Origin: Vibrio cincinnatiensis DSM 19608
GTDB taxonomy: Bacteria > Pseudomonadota > Gammaproteobacteria > Enterobacterales > Vibrionaceae
Length of the DNA stretch: 64,000 nt
NCBI RefSeq assembly: GCF_900167345.1
Contig: NZ_FUXB01000006.1
Coordinates: 62,001-126,000 of the forward strand
Direction of reading: 5' to 3'
The number at the start of each line of letters is the position of its first letter. Position 1 is the first letter of the stretch. Of the stretch, positions 54,425 through 62,112 are shown one piece after another. The position numbers were made by a program, and so were the translations under genes. The notes beneath the pieces are model-generated. The model made no database searches, was not told the DNA's origin, and worked only from the letters and a program-made list of their open reading frames with translations.

Positions 54425-56788
54425 ATGAAGAATAAATCAAAATATACAAGTATAGGTTTATTATTTATAGGCTTTAATGTCTGTGCGAATGTAAACAATA
54501 CATTGTCTTTTGATCTCGATTTTCTTCAAGGGGGTAAAGAGACACCTAAAGTATTCAGATCAACCAGTGGTATTGTAGAAGGCCATTATTTTTCAAATGT
54601 TATTATTAACAGTAAGAGTGTTGGAAAACGAAATTTCACAATAACTAAAAAAGAAGAAGTGGAAGATAAGCTTTGTTTAAGTAAGTCGTTTATTTCAGAC
54701 CTCGATATTAAATTTATACCACAAATAGAAAATTTATATAATACACACTCTTGTATTGATTTTGACGATATGGAGTATGCTTCAGTAAAATTTAATTTAT
54801 CCGATCAAACCTTGAACATATCCATACCACAACGTTATTTATCAACCGCCAAAGAAGAAACTTATGATTATGGGATTAACGGTATCAGGGTAGGCTATAG
54901 TTTTAGAGCTACGACTAATAATTCTGGCGATGAAAGTATTTTTGGCCAATTTAATAGTAAATTAAATATAAATAAATGGGTAGTTAATACGGATTTTACT
55001 GGAAGTTGGGTAAATAATGGAACAGAGACAAACATAGCTAATTTATACGCTCAAAGAGTACTGCCTTCTTTAGAAGCTGATCTTTCAATAGGTAAAAAGC
55101 ATTCAGGGAATAATATTCTTGGTTCGTTTTCTTATGGTGGTATTGGCTTGAAAACGAATAATTATATCAATAGAATGAAATCGAATTATATCCCTCATAT
55201 TTCTGGGGTGGTCAATAGCAGTGCTCGTGTAACGGTAAAACAAAATGATCGTATTATTTACGCTGAAACGATTCCATCAGGACCATATTTGATTAATGAT
55301 TTTTCCATTCACGGTTTCGGTGATTTAGTTGTTGAAATTAAAGGTGATAATGGCTATTCAGAAACAAGAAAGTATCCGATTATTACTCTGCCATCGTTAT
55401 TAAGAAGTACATCATTTGACTACAGTATAGCCGCTGGTAAGCGATTTGACGGTAGTGGTGTTGATGGGTTGTTTGATTCTGACCGTAATTTTATTTTTAC
55501 CGAAGGTAAATACGGATTCGATGACTACACATTGGAAGGTAGTGTAATTGTTGATGAGAAGTTCAAAGGGATTGGTGCGGGTGCCACTTTTTACCTCGGA
55601 CGTTTAGGTAGCCTTGCTATTGAAGGAGGGTACTATCATGCCAATTATAATAATTCTCCGACATTAACCGGAAGTAGTATTGGGCTTAAGTATGCGTATC
55701 ATTTGACCTCTAATACAACACTCCAATTAGCTGCTTATAAATACCAAGATAAAGAGTATACTATTTATAACAATTTTAATCCTGAAGATAATAAAAAAGA
55801 AAATAATAAACAAAAAGGAAGGTTTGAACTTTTAATGAGCCATAGTTATAGAAAAATTAATGCCAATCTAATGTTCTGGCAGCAAACTTACTGGGGAAGT
55901 AATGACAACGATATAGGTATTAATTCATCTATTAATAGTTATTTCTTTGATAAAGTAACCATTGGGTTGAATGCAAGTTATAGTGAAAATAGAGGAAGAG
56001 AAGATTATTCAGCAGGGCTCAGTGTTTCAATCCCTTTATCTTATAATGAAAATAATCACTACCTGATGGCATCGGTTTCAAGCAGTAAACATTCGGATAC
56101 GGTTTATAGCACAAATGCAAGTGGGCAATTATCCGACCGATTAAGTTATTCAATGAATCTCAATGATAGTGGTATTAATCTCAATTCAAGTTACCTTTTC
56201 GATACCGTGAATATGAGTACAGGGATCAGCTATCATGATGGAAATTCATTATTCTCCGCTGGAATATCAGGAGGGGTAGCGTGGACAAATCCAAGTGGGA
56301 TCATTGCGTATCGACACCGAGCAGATACCGTTGCACTTATTGATAGCAGCGGGGTGGATGGGCTATCTATCAAAGGTTCCGTAACGAATGATCAAGGGTT
56401 TGCTTTAGTGAGTGTGAGTCCATATCGAAATAATAATATTAATATTGATCTTGATACTCTTCCTATTGATATAGAGATAGATCATCGACAGCATACAGTT
56501 GTACCTGTTGAACATGCGATTGTTTTGAATAAAATAAAAACAAGAAAAGTATTTCGATATATTATAAAAATAAAAGATAAATATGGTGATATCATTACTT
56601 CTGGTGATGTAGAGTCTAATGGTATGGTCATTGGAAGTTTATCCCCCAATGGTATGGCTGTACTGTCAAATTCAGAACAGATAAAAAATGCCTACTTGAT
56701 CATAGATAAAGATAATAATAAGTGTAATATTGATCTAAGTAAAATTAAATCTAATGAGAGGAAGGTTTATGAAGTGGTTTGTCACTAA
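54425..56788 (+). CDS. outer-membrane fimbrial usher
   Basis: 787 residues, within the FimD/PapC range. After a signal peptide, the N-terminal domain (NNTLSFDLDFLQGG, LCLSKSFISDLDIKF) recruits chaperone-subunit complexes. The 24-stranded pore carries the plug-region words PYLINDFSIHGFGDLVVEIKG and SGVVNSSARVTVKQNDRIIY, and the C-terminal domains include ALVSVSPYRNNNINIDLDTL. The coding sequence is strikingly AT-rich and uses many AAT, ATA and TTA codons compared with the pre-53-kb genes. It overlaps the chaperone gene. Confidence 0.93.
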   Translation: MKNKSKYTSIGLLFIGFNVCANVNNTLSFDLDFLQGGKETPKVFRSTSGIVEGHYFSNVIINSKSVGKRNFTITKKEEVEDKLCLSKSFISDLDIKFIPQIENLYNTHSCIDFDDMEYASVKFNLSDQTLNISIPQRYLSTAKEETYDYGINGIRVGYSFRATTNNSGDESIFGQFNSKLNINKWVVNTDFTGSWVNNGTETNIANLYAQRVLPSLEADLSIGKKHSGNNILGSFSYGGIGLKTNNYINRMKSNYIPHISGVVNSSARVTVKQNDRIIYAETIPSGPYLINDFSIHGFGDLVVEIKGDNGYSETRKYPIITLPSLLRSTSFDYSIAAGKRFDGSGVDGLFDSDRNFIFTEGKYGFDDYTLEGSVIVDEKFKGIGAGATFYLGRLGSLAIEGGYYHANYNNSPTLTGSSIGLKYAYHLTSNTTLQLAAYKYQDKEYTIYNNFNPEDNKKENNKQKGRFELLMSHSYRKINANLMFWQQTYWGSNDNDIGINSSINSYFFDKVTIGLNASYSENRGREDYSAGLSVSIPLSYNENNHYLMASVSSSKHSDTVYSTNASGQLSDRLSYSMNLNDSGINLNSSYLFDTVNMSTGISYHDGNSLFSAGISGGVAWTNPSGIIAYRHRADTVALIDSSGVDGLSIKGSVTNDQGFALVSVSPYRNNNINIDLDTLPIDIEIDHRQHTVVPVEHAIVLNKIKTRKVFRYIIKIKDKYGDIITSGDVESNGMVIGSLSPNGMAVLSNSEQIKNAYLIIDKDNNKCNIDLSKIKSNERKVYEVVCH

Positions 56789-57503
56789 AATAGTAACGTT
56801 TTTTTTATTTTTACCTATATCATCGTCTATTTATGCAGCCTTTGTATTAGATAGTACTCGTTATATTTATAAGGAAGGGCAACCTTCCATGTCACTCTCT
56901 CTTTCTAACTATTCCGATAAACTTTTTGGTGGACAGGTTTGGATTGAAAACACCCATGACACGGAAGATATTCCTTTCTCTGTTATTCCTAATATATTTA
57001 CTTTGGATAGTAAGAAAAAACAGAAGATACAGGTCTCAGTGTTAGAAAGTGACGACTTAAGTAAGAATAAAGAAATGTTATTTTGGCTTAATGTACAGGA
57101 AATCCCTCTCAAATCTACAGAAGAGGAAGGAGAAAGTAATATATTAAGGATGGCCGCAAGAACCAAGGTGAAGTTTATTTATAGGCCAAAAGAAATTCAA
57201 AATAATCGAGAGCAGGCAGAGGAGGGGATTACTATAGAAAAATCTGAAGAAATTCTAGTTTTTAATAATAATACCCCTTATTACTTTGCTATAGTAAAAG
57301 TTAATCAACAATCAGTGAATGATCTATCACTCACTTCTTTTTCTCCATATAGCCAGGCTCGTTATGCATTACCTAGTATGGATAAGAATAGAAAAATAAT
57401 AGAATTCAGTGCCATTGATGATTGGGGAGAAGTTTATGCTTATCGATGTGATTTATCTAGAACACAGAATCAATGTCGACAAGTAAAAAAGGATAGGCCA
57501 TGA
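56769..57503 (+). CDS. periplasmic pilus chaperone (PapD family)
   Basis: 244 residues from the ATG at 56769, with GAGGAAGG upstream. A signal peptide (TFFLFLPISSSIYA) precedes FVLDSTRYIYKEGQPSMSLS, whose Arg corresponds to PapD Arg8; KVKFIYRPKEI supplies the second anchor Lys. Two immunoglobulin-like domains cap subunits before export through the usher. Start overlaps usher stop and stop overlaps the next start, so the pilus genes are translated as one block. Confidence 0.92.
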   Translation: MKWFVTKIVTFFLFLPISSSIYAAFVLDSTRYIYKEGQPSMSLSLSNYSDKLFGGQVWIENTHDTEDIPFSVIPNIFTLDSKKKQKIQVSVLESDDLSKNKEMLFWLNVQEIPLKSTEEEGESNILRMAARTKVKFIYRPKEIQNNREQAEEGITIEKSEEILVFNNNTPYYFAIVKVNQQSVNDLSLTSFSPYSQARYALPSMDKNRKIIEFSAIDDWGEVYAYRCDLSRTQNQCRQVKKDRP

Positions 57504-58009
57504 AATCTATATGTCGAGCATTGATATCATTTTTTATCATGGGCTATGCTGAAGCCGCAGAAATAAGTGGTACTTCAGTTTCAGTAGCATTTGAAGCAAT
57601 GTATATATCCCCCTCATGTACATTGATTATGCCCCACACGGTAGATTTGGGTATTTTCCCTAAAGGAATAACGGAAGATATCCCTAACCTTTTTGATATC
57701 GAAATCGATTGCCAGAACAGTGGAAATTTTGGCAGCTATAGAACTTGGCTTGTGGCAAGTTCTATAGCATCTTCGGTTGATAGTACTCAAATTCCATTAA
57801 CGTCAGGCAGTACACTCTCATTGTTTCTAACCGAACCTAATGGAGGAAAAAATCCCATTATATTTGATGGCACAACAAAGTTTTGCATCAATAATCATCC
57901 TACACAAGAGAATATGAAATGTTCGGTTTCTCCCAAGATTGATATTCCCAACAATGCAGGGTCTGGTTTTTTTTCATCTTCTATTATCATTACAATGGGG
58001 TATGATTAA
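57500..58009 (+). CDS. minor pilin or adaptor subunit
   Basis: 169 residues, translationally coupled on both sides (ATGA and TAATG). A signal peptide ends near GYAEA. The mature part has a donor-like strand (ISGTSVSVAFEAM), the subunit cysteine pair (PSCTLIMP, IDCQNSG), a second pair (FCINNH, MKCSV) and a closing strand SSIIITMGYD. It should join the adhesin to the pilus shaft. Confidence 0.78.
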   Translation: MKSICRALISFFIMGYAEAAEISGTSVSVAFEAMYISPSCTLIMPHTVDLGIFPKGITEDIPNLFDIEIDCQNSGNFGSYRTWLVASSIASSVDSTQIPLTSGSTLSLFLTEPNGGKNPIIFDGTTKFCINNHPTQENMKCSVSPKIDIPNNAGSGFFSSSIIITMGYD

Positions 58010-59013
58010 TGAATAGAATAATTATAGTGATTATGTTTATTATCACCGCTCTCTTTCCATTAATGAGTTACAGTTATGGAGAACGTTTTTATGCTGGTTC
58101 GAGTCCTTCTTCTAAAGTATTAGAGATCCAAGATTATGAAACGTTTACCTTAAAAATAGTGTTGTTGGATTTGTCATTTATTGGTATCCCTAATAAAGAG
58201 TATTGGGAGTATATATCAAATGGGGACAGTTTCACATTATCTTATGTTATTGAAGAAAATGCGCATCGTTCTGATGGTTTCGGAATTAGTTTAAATAATC
58301 AATTACTCTCTTCGAGTATATCTGGAGCGATTATGGATAGCCCGTTATATCCTTCTCCTGATGGAGTCCAACAGTATATAAAATTTGTGAATGGTTCTGA
58401 AGTTAATCTTTTTATAGAATTGCCTCAAGATTATTATCTTAGAGAAGATACCCGTGGAACTGGTCAATATATGGTTTATTATATGAAAGGAGGTGCTTTA
58501 GGTATGAAAAATACTTGGTATTATTATCATGTTTCTGCTCTTGATGGTTTTCAGCTTTATGAATTTCATACAGAAGGTATTCTTACTGATGCTAATAATC
58601 AAACCGTAGGAGGCGTGACGGGATACAGACCTTATTTCCGTATTTATGTAACCAAAACGCATAAAACATTGCATTTAAAAACAGAGACTAAAGTTGATTT
58701 TGGAAATATTATCCAAGATGGTGTTGCAAAAGAAACAGAAATTAAATTGTTACATATTAAACCTGTATTGGGTAATCAAGAGAGCCATGTTCATACGGGT
58801 CTCGCAGAGTTTATTATGGAAAGTGAGTTTACGGCTAATTGCGGAGGTCCTAAAATTAAATTCGATTCAGGAATGTCTAGTGAGTTAGCGTTTAATACTT
58901 ATTATGACCTTGCTCTATTAAATCACCCCCTAGGTGTACAGTGGGTATCTAGTGGAAACTGTTCTCCTGGACCTGCTAATGAAATGAGAAGGTTTACCGT
59001 CAGATATAAATAA
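58009..59013 (+). CDS. probable pilus tip adhesin
   Basis: 334 residues, about twice the length of the pilins and placed after the minor pilin, the usual spot for the two-domain adhesin. A signal peptide (IIVIMFIITALFPLMSYSY) precedes an N-terminal domain of about 200 residues rich in Tyr and acidic residues (a binding domain of unknown specificity) and a C-terminal part (YVTKTHKTLHLKTETKVDFG to RRFTVRYK) with a pilin-like strand pattern and two cysteines. The identity of the ligand cannot be read. Coupled to the minor pilin gene. Confidence 0.65.
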   Translation: MNRIIIVIMFIITALFPLMSYSYGERFYAGSSPSSKVLEIQDYETFTLKIVLLDLSFIGIPNKEYWEYISNGDSFTLSYVIEENAHRSDGFGISLNNQLLSSSISGAIMDSPLYPSPDGVQQYIKFVNGSEVNLFIELPQDYYLREDTRGTGQYMVYYMKGGALGMKNTWYYYHVSALDGFQLYEFHTEGILTDANNQTVGGVTGYRPYFRIYVTKTHKTLHLKTETKVDFGNIIQDGVAKETEIKLLHIKPVLGNQESHVHTGLAEFIMESEFTANCGGPKIKFDSGMSSELAFNTYYDLALLNHPLGVQWVSSGNCSPGPANEMRRFTVRYK

Positions 59014-59032
59014 CCGTATATTAGAGACTACC

Positions 59033-60034
59033 ATGAAAAAAAATAAACATATATTTATTCTATCTATAACAATTTTTTCTAATACGATTTATGCTTCTGA
59101 TTTTACTGATGATTTTTGGTATATTGGTGGAGAAATAGGACGTAGCCATTATATCAATAGCCATGGCCATGTTTACTCTGATAATAATGTGATTGGTGCC
59201 TATGTGGGTTACCAATTCTCACCCTATTTATCGGGGGAGTTAGGCTATCATTATCTTGGTGATGTGAATGGACTTATTCCTGATAATCAGGAATATTGGA
59301 AGGCTCGTTATCAGCAATTATCGTTTTCATCAAATATCTCTTATCCAATAACAGATAAGTTTTATCCTTATTTAAAAATAGGGTTTTCTGGTTGGTTTGG
59401 TAGCGAAAATGACCATTATTTTGAAGGGTTAGCTCCTGTTTTTGGTGCGGGTTTTTCCTATACTATTCATAACAATATTGCAATTCGAATGCAGTATCAG
59501 TTTATTGACTCTATAGGGAGCAAATCTGCAATAGAAGAACTCGATCTTAGTATGGTGACATTGGGGGTTAGCTGGCTTTTCTCAACGAAGAATGAAGTGA
59601 TAACAGAAACGATAGTGACACCGAGTTTCAAAAAAAGCCTAGATGATTACCCAGAAATGAAACCTGAAATCGAAATAGAGAAAATAATACCGGTTAAAAA
59701 CCCGTTAGAAGAAAAATCAACCCTGTTTTTTGCATATGACTCACCGATACAAGCAAGCGAAGAGTATTTGTACCAAGTCGCACAATATATGCTAGAGAAC
59801 AAAAAAATTCATATTATGATTGATGGACATACCGATAGTGATGGTAATGAATCATATAATAAAAAACTTTCAGAGCAGCGTGCGGTAAGAATTGCCTATT
59901 ACTTGATTGAACAAGGCGTTTCTCATTCAAGAATCACAACGAGAGGTTTTGGATCTTTACACCCAATAGCGAATAATAGATTGTTAGAAGGGCGAGCGAA
60001 AAATAGACGAGTTGAACTGAAATTTTCAGAATAA
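59033..60034 (+). CDS. OmpA-family outer-membrane protein at the end of the pilus operon
   Basis: 333 residues. A signal peptide (IFILSITIFSNTIYA) is followed by an eight-stranded OmpA-like barrel (FWYIGGEIGRSHYIN, GELGYHYLGDVNG, VTLGVSWLF), a charged linker rich in Glu and Lys, and an OmpA peptidoglycan-binding domain (FFAYDSPIQAS, MIDGHTDSDGNESYNK, LSEQRAVRIAYYLIEQGVS, GRAKNRRVEL). It starts 19 bases after the adhesin stop and shares the operon's AT-rich codon use, so it seems to belong to the pilus system, perhaps anchoring or sealing it against the peptidoglycan. Confidence 0.85.
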   Translation: MKKNKHIFILSITIFSNTIYASDFTDDFWYIGGEIGRSHYINSHGHVYSDNNVIGAYVGYQFSPYLSGELGYHYLGDVNGLIPDNQEYWKARYQQLSFSSNISYPITDKFYPYLKIGFSGWFGSENDHYFEGLAPVFGAGFSYTIHNNIAIRMQYQFIDSIGSKSAIEELDLSMVTLGVSWLFSTKNEVITETIVTPSFKKSLDDYPEMKPEIEIEKIIPVKNPLEEKSTLFFAYDSPIQASEEYLYQVAQYMLENKKIHIMIDGHTDSDGNESYNKKLSEQRAVRIAYYLIEQGVSHSRITTRGFGSLHPIANNRLLEGRAKNRRVELKFSE

Positions 60035-60093
60035 TAATATTATTTTTTCACTACCCCATAGATTTTCTATTTATCATTAAAAACACAGATTCA

Positions 60094-61290
60094 TCACACA
60101 TTAAAATACGTCGTCATTAAATTTTCTTGAACCAATGGTTTGGAAAAATAAAATCCTTGTACATAACAACATCCTAGCTGTTTCACTAACTTTAACTGTT
60201 GTTCTGTTTCAATACCTTCAATAACGAGATCCATATCTAAATCTTTCGTAAGAGAGATAACGCTTGATACTATCGATTCTAGCTTTGGATCGGTGGCTAA
60301 ATTGCTAATGAAACTTGCATCAAGCTTGACTTGTGAAAATGGTAAGCTAGACAGTCTGGCTAAAGAGGAATAGGCAACACCAAAATCATCAATGGCGAGT
60401 TGGCAGCCTAGTATTCGTAATCGAATAAGGTTTTCTAGATTCGTTGAAAGTGCTGATATTAGAGACGATTCGGTAATCTCAATAGTAATTAAATTGGCGG
60501 GGACTTGGTACTCTGCGATTATCTCTGATATTTTATAAACCACATGACTATCATTGAGTTGAGAGATATCTAGATTGTAGGAAATACTTAATTTTTCCCC
60601 TTTACTATATAGCTTTTTCTGTAATTGTATTCCTTGTTGAAAAATCTGTAAAAACATATCATCAATCAATTGGTGGTGAATTAGCTCATGAATAAAGTAA
60701 CTTGGGTTGAGGGTTCCTAAGTGAGGATGGTTCCACCTAGCTAATGCTTCGACGCCAATCATTTCATTGTTACAGATATCATATTTTGGTTGAAAATAAG
60801 CAACAAACTCTTGATTTAATAAAGCATTATAAAAATCTTGACATTGTAACTTAAGAGGTGTGAAGGATAAATTTTCCTTATTTTTTTTGATGTTTTGACT
60901 TTTTAATGCTTTATAACGTTGAATAATGGATTGCAGCTTATAGCGGGAGGGGGTTTTATCGAGATCGCCTAGATATTGATAACCAAGAGATTTAATCATT
61001 TTATAAACAGAATCCCTTAATTCTTTCTCAATCGTACTGAAAAGAGCCACGCTATGAATTTGATAACCCCTTTTTTTGGATTCGTTGAGAAAGGAAAGAC
61101 CATCTTGTCCTGGCATCATCAAATCACAGATGACAATATCAATAGAGTGATTGTTTGCTAGCCAATCAAGCGCGTCTGGCGTGTTACTGAAGCTGGTTAT
61201 GTTATTACAATGTAATGATTTTAAATTATGCTCAAGAACTGAGCGATAGAGCTCATGATCTTCAAGCACCAATATTCTTACAGTGTTCAC
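60094..61290 (-). CDS. REC-EAL response regulator, RocR-like c-di-GMP phosphodiesterase
   Basis: 398 residues. The REC domain has the acidic pair Glu10-Asp11 and the phosphoacceptor Asp56 (IVICDLMMPGQDG). The EAL domain reads GVEALARWNHP with Glu181, and the full catalytic set is in place: Asn239, Glu271, Asp301, Asp302, Lys322, Glu358 and Gln378. As I recall the numbering of P. aeruginosa RocR, each of these is offset by six residues, which points to a close homologue. Phosphorylation should raise hydrolysis of cyclic di-GMP. It faces the pilus operon tail to tail and the response-regulator gene head to head. Confidence 0.92.
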   Translation of the reverse strand: MNTVRILVLEDHELYRSVLEHNLKSLHCNNITSFSNTPDALDWLANNHSIDIVICDLMMPGQDGLSFLNESKKRGYQIHSVALFSTIEKELRDSVYKMIKSLGYQYLGDLDKTPSRYKLQSIIQRYKALKSQNIKKNKENLSFTPLKLQCQDFYNALLNQEFVAYFQPKYDICNNEMIGVEALARWNHPHLGTLNPSYFIHELIHHQLIDDMFLQIFQQGIQLQKKLYSKGEKLSISYNLDISQLNDSHVVYKISEIIAEYQVPANLITIEITESSLISALSTNLENLIRLRILGCQLAIDDFGVAYSSLARLSSLPFSQVKLDASFISNLATDPKLESIVSSVISLTKDLDMDLVIEGIETEQQLKLVKQLGCCYVQGFYFSKPLVQENLMTTYFNV

Positions 61291-61385
61291 TGGCTATACC
61301 TAATATGTTGATAGTCGCATTATTGTTAATAAGAGCTTATACCAACAGGATAAAATTTAGTATGGTTAAGTCGACATATTGTGAA

Positions 61386-61450
61386 TAGGATTATTCCTAG
61401 CATCGAATAGGGTTTATCCTACATTTTTTCTTAAATGTAAGATGTAGGAT
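61386..61450. promoter_or_regulatory. operator-like repeats between the EAL regulator and the LuxR-type regulator
   Basis: TAGGA-TTAT-TCCTA (61386-61399) is a palindrome matching RcsAB-box-like sites at 12 of 14 positions. ATCCTACAT (61416-61424) and ATGTAGGAT (61442-61450) are a perfect 9-bp inverted repeat, with an extra TGTAAGA word at about 61436. The repeats use the same words as the palindrome upstream of the major pilin. Confidence 0.7.
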
Positions 61451-61473
61451 TTCTCTTAAAAAAGGAGAAAGCT

Positions 61474-62112
61474 ATGGATAAGAATAGAAAAAAGAAAATC
61501 ATTATTATTGATGATCACCCTGTTGTTGTGATGGCGCTAAAAGCGATGTTAGAGCAGAATGATTATCAGGTCATCGCTACCACAGACAATGGTGTAGATG
61601 CATTAAAATTGATCAAAGAAAAGCACCCTGATGCGATTATTTTAGATATTGGTATCCCTAAACTCGATGGCTTAGAAGTGATTAACCGTCTTGCACATTT
61701 ACCCGATCCTCCTAAAGTGCTAGTGCTGACAGCTCAACCTTCTGATTATTATGTAAGCCGTTGCGTTCAAGCTGGGGCCGCAGGTTTCGTTTCTAAAAAT
61801 GAGGAATTGACAGCGGTAATTGCTGCGCTTAAAGCCATTACTTGTGGTTATGCTTTCTTTCCTAATCAATCGAAATTTAATAGTTATCAGGGGGATAAAA
61901 GTAATGAAAAACTAGGTTTGAAAAAATTGTCAGGGAGGGAAATGGCTGTTTTTCAATTATTGGTAAGTGGCTTAACCAATAAAGAAATATCAGAAAGAAT
62001 GTTACTAAGTAACAAAACGATCAGTACATATAAAAGTAAGATATTTGAAAAGTTAAATGTTAAAACACTGGTAGATCTGATTGAAATAGCAAAACAGAAT
62101 GGGATTATATGA
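61474..62112 (+). CDS. NarL/LuxR-family response regulator, RocA/EvgA-like
   Basis: 212 residues. The REC domain shows Asp13-Asp14 and the phosphoacceptor Asp58 (AIILDIGIPKLDGLE). A linker of about 30 residues leads to the LuxR-type helix-turn-helix (LSGREMAVFQLLVSGLTNKE, NKTISTYKSKIFEKL). AAAGGAGAAA precedes the ATG. It is coupled to the sensor gene (ATGA overlap). Likely to activate the pilus operon through the TGTAGGA sites. Confidence 0.92.
   Translation: MDKNRKKKIIIIDDHPVVVMALKAMLEQNDYQVIATTDNGVDALKLIKEKHPDAIILDIGIPKLDGLEVINRLAHLPDPPKVLVLTAQPSDYYVSRCVQAGAAGFVSKNEELTAVIAALKAITCGYAFFPNQSKFNSYQGDKSNEKLGLKKLSGREMAVFQLLVSGLTNKEISERMLLSNKTISTYKSKIFEKLNVKTLVDLIEIAKQNGII

Noticed and set aside
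53709-61450. The TGTAGGA repeats as a CRISPR-like or transposon-end pair.
   Set aside because: Only single palindromes and one inverted repeat with no regular spacing; operator function fits better.
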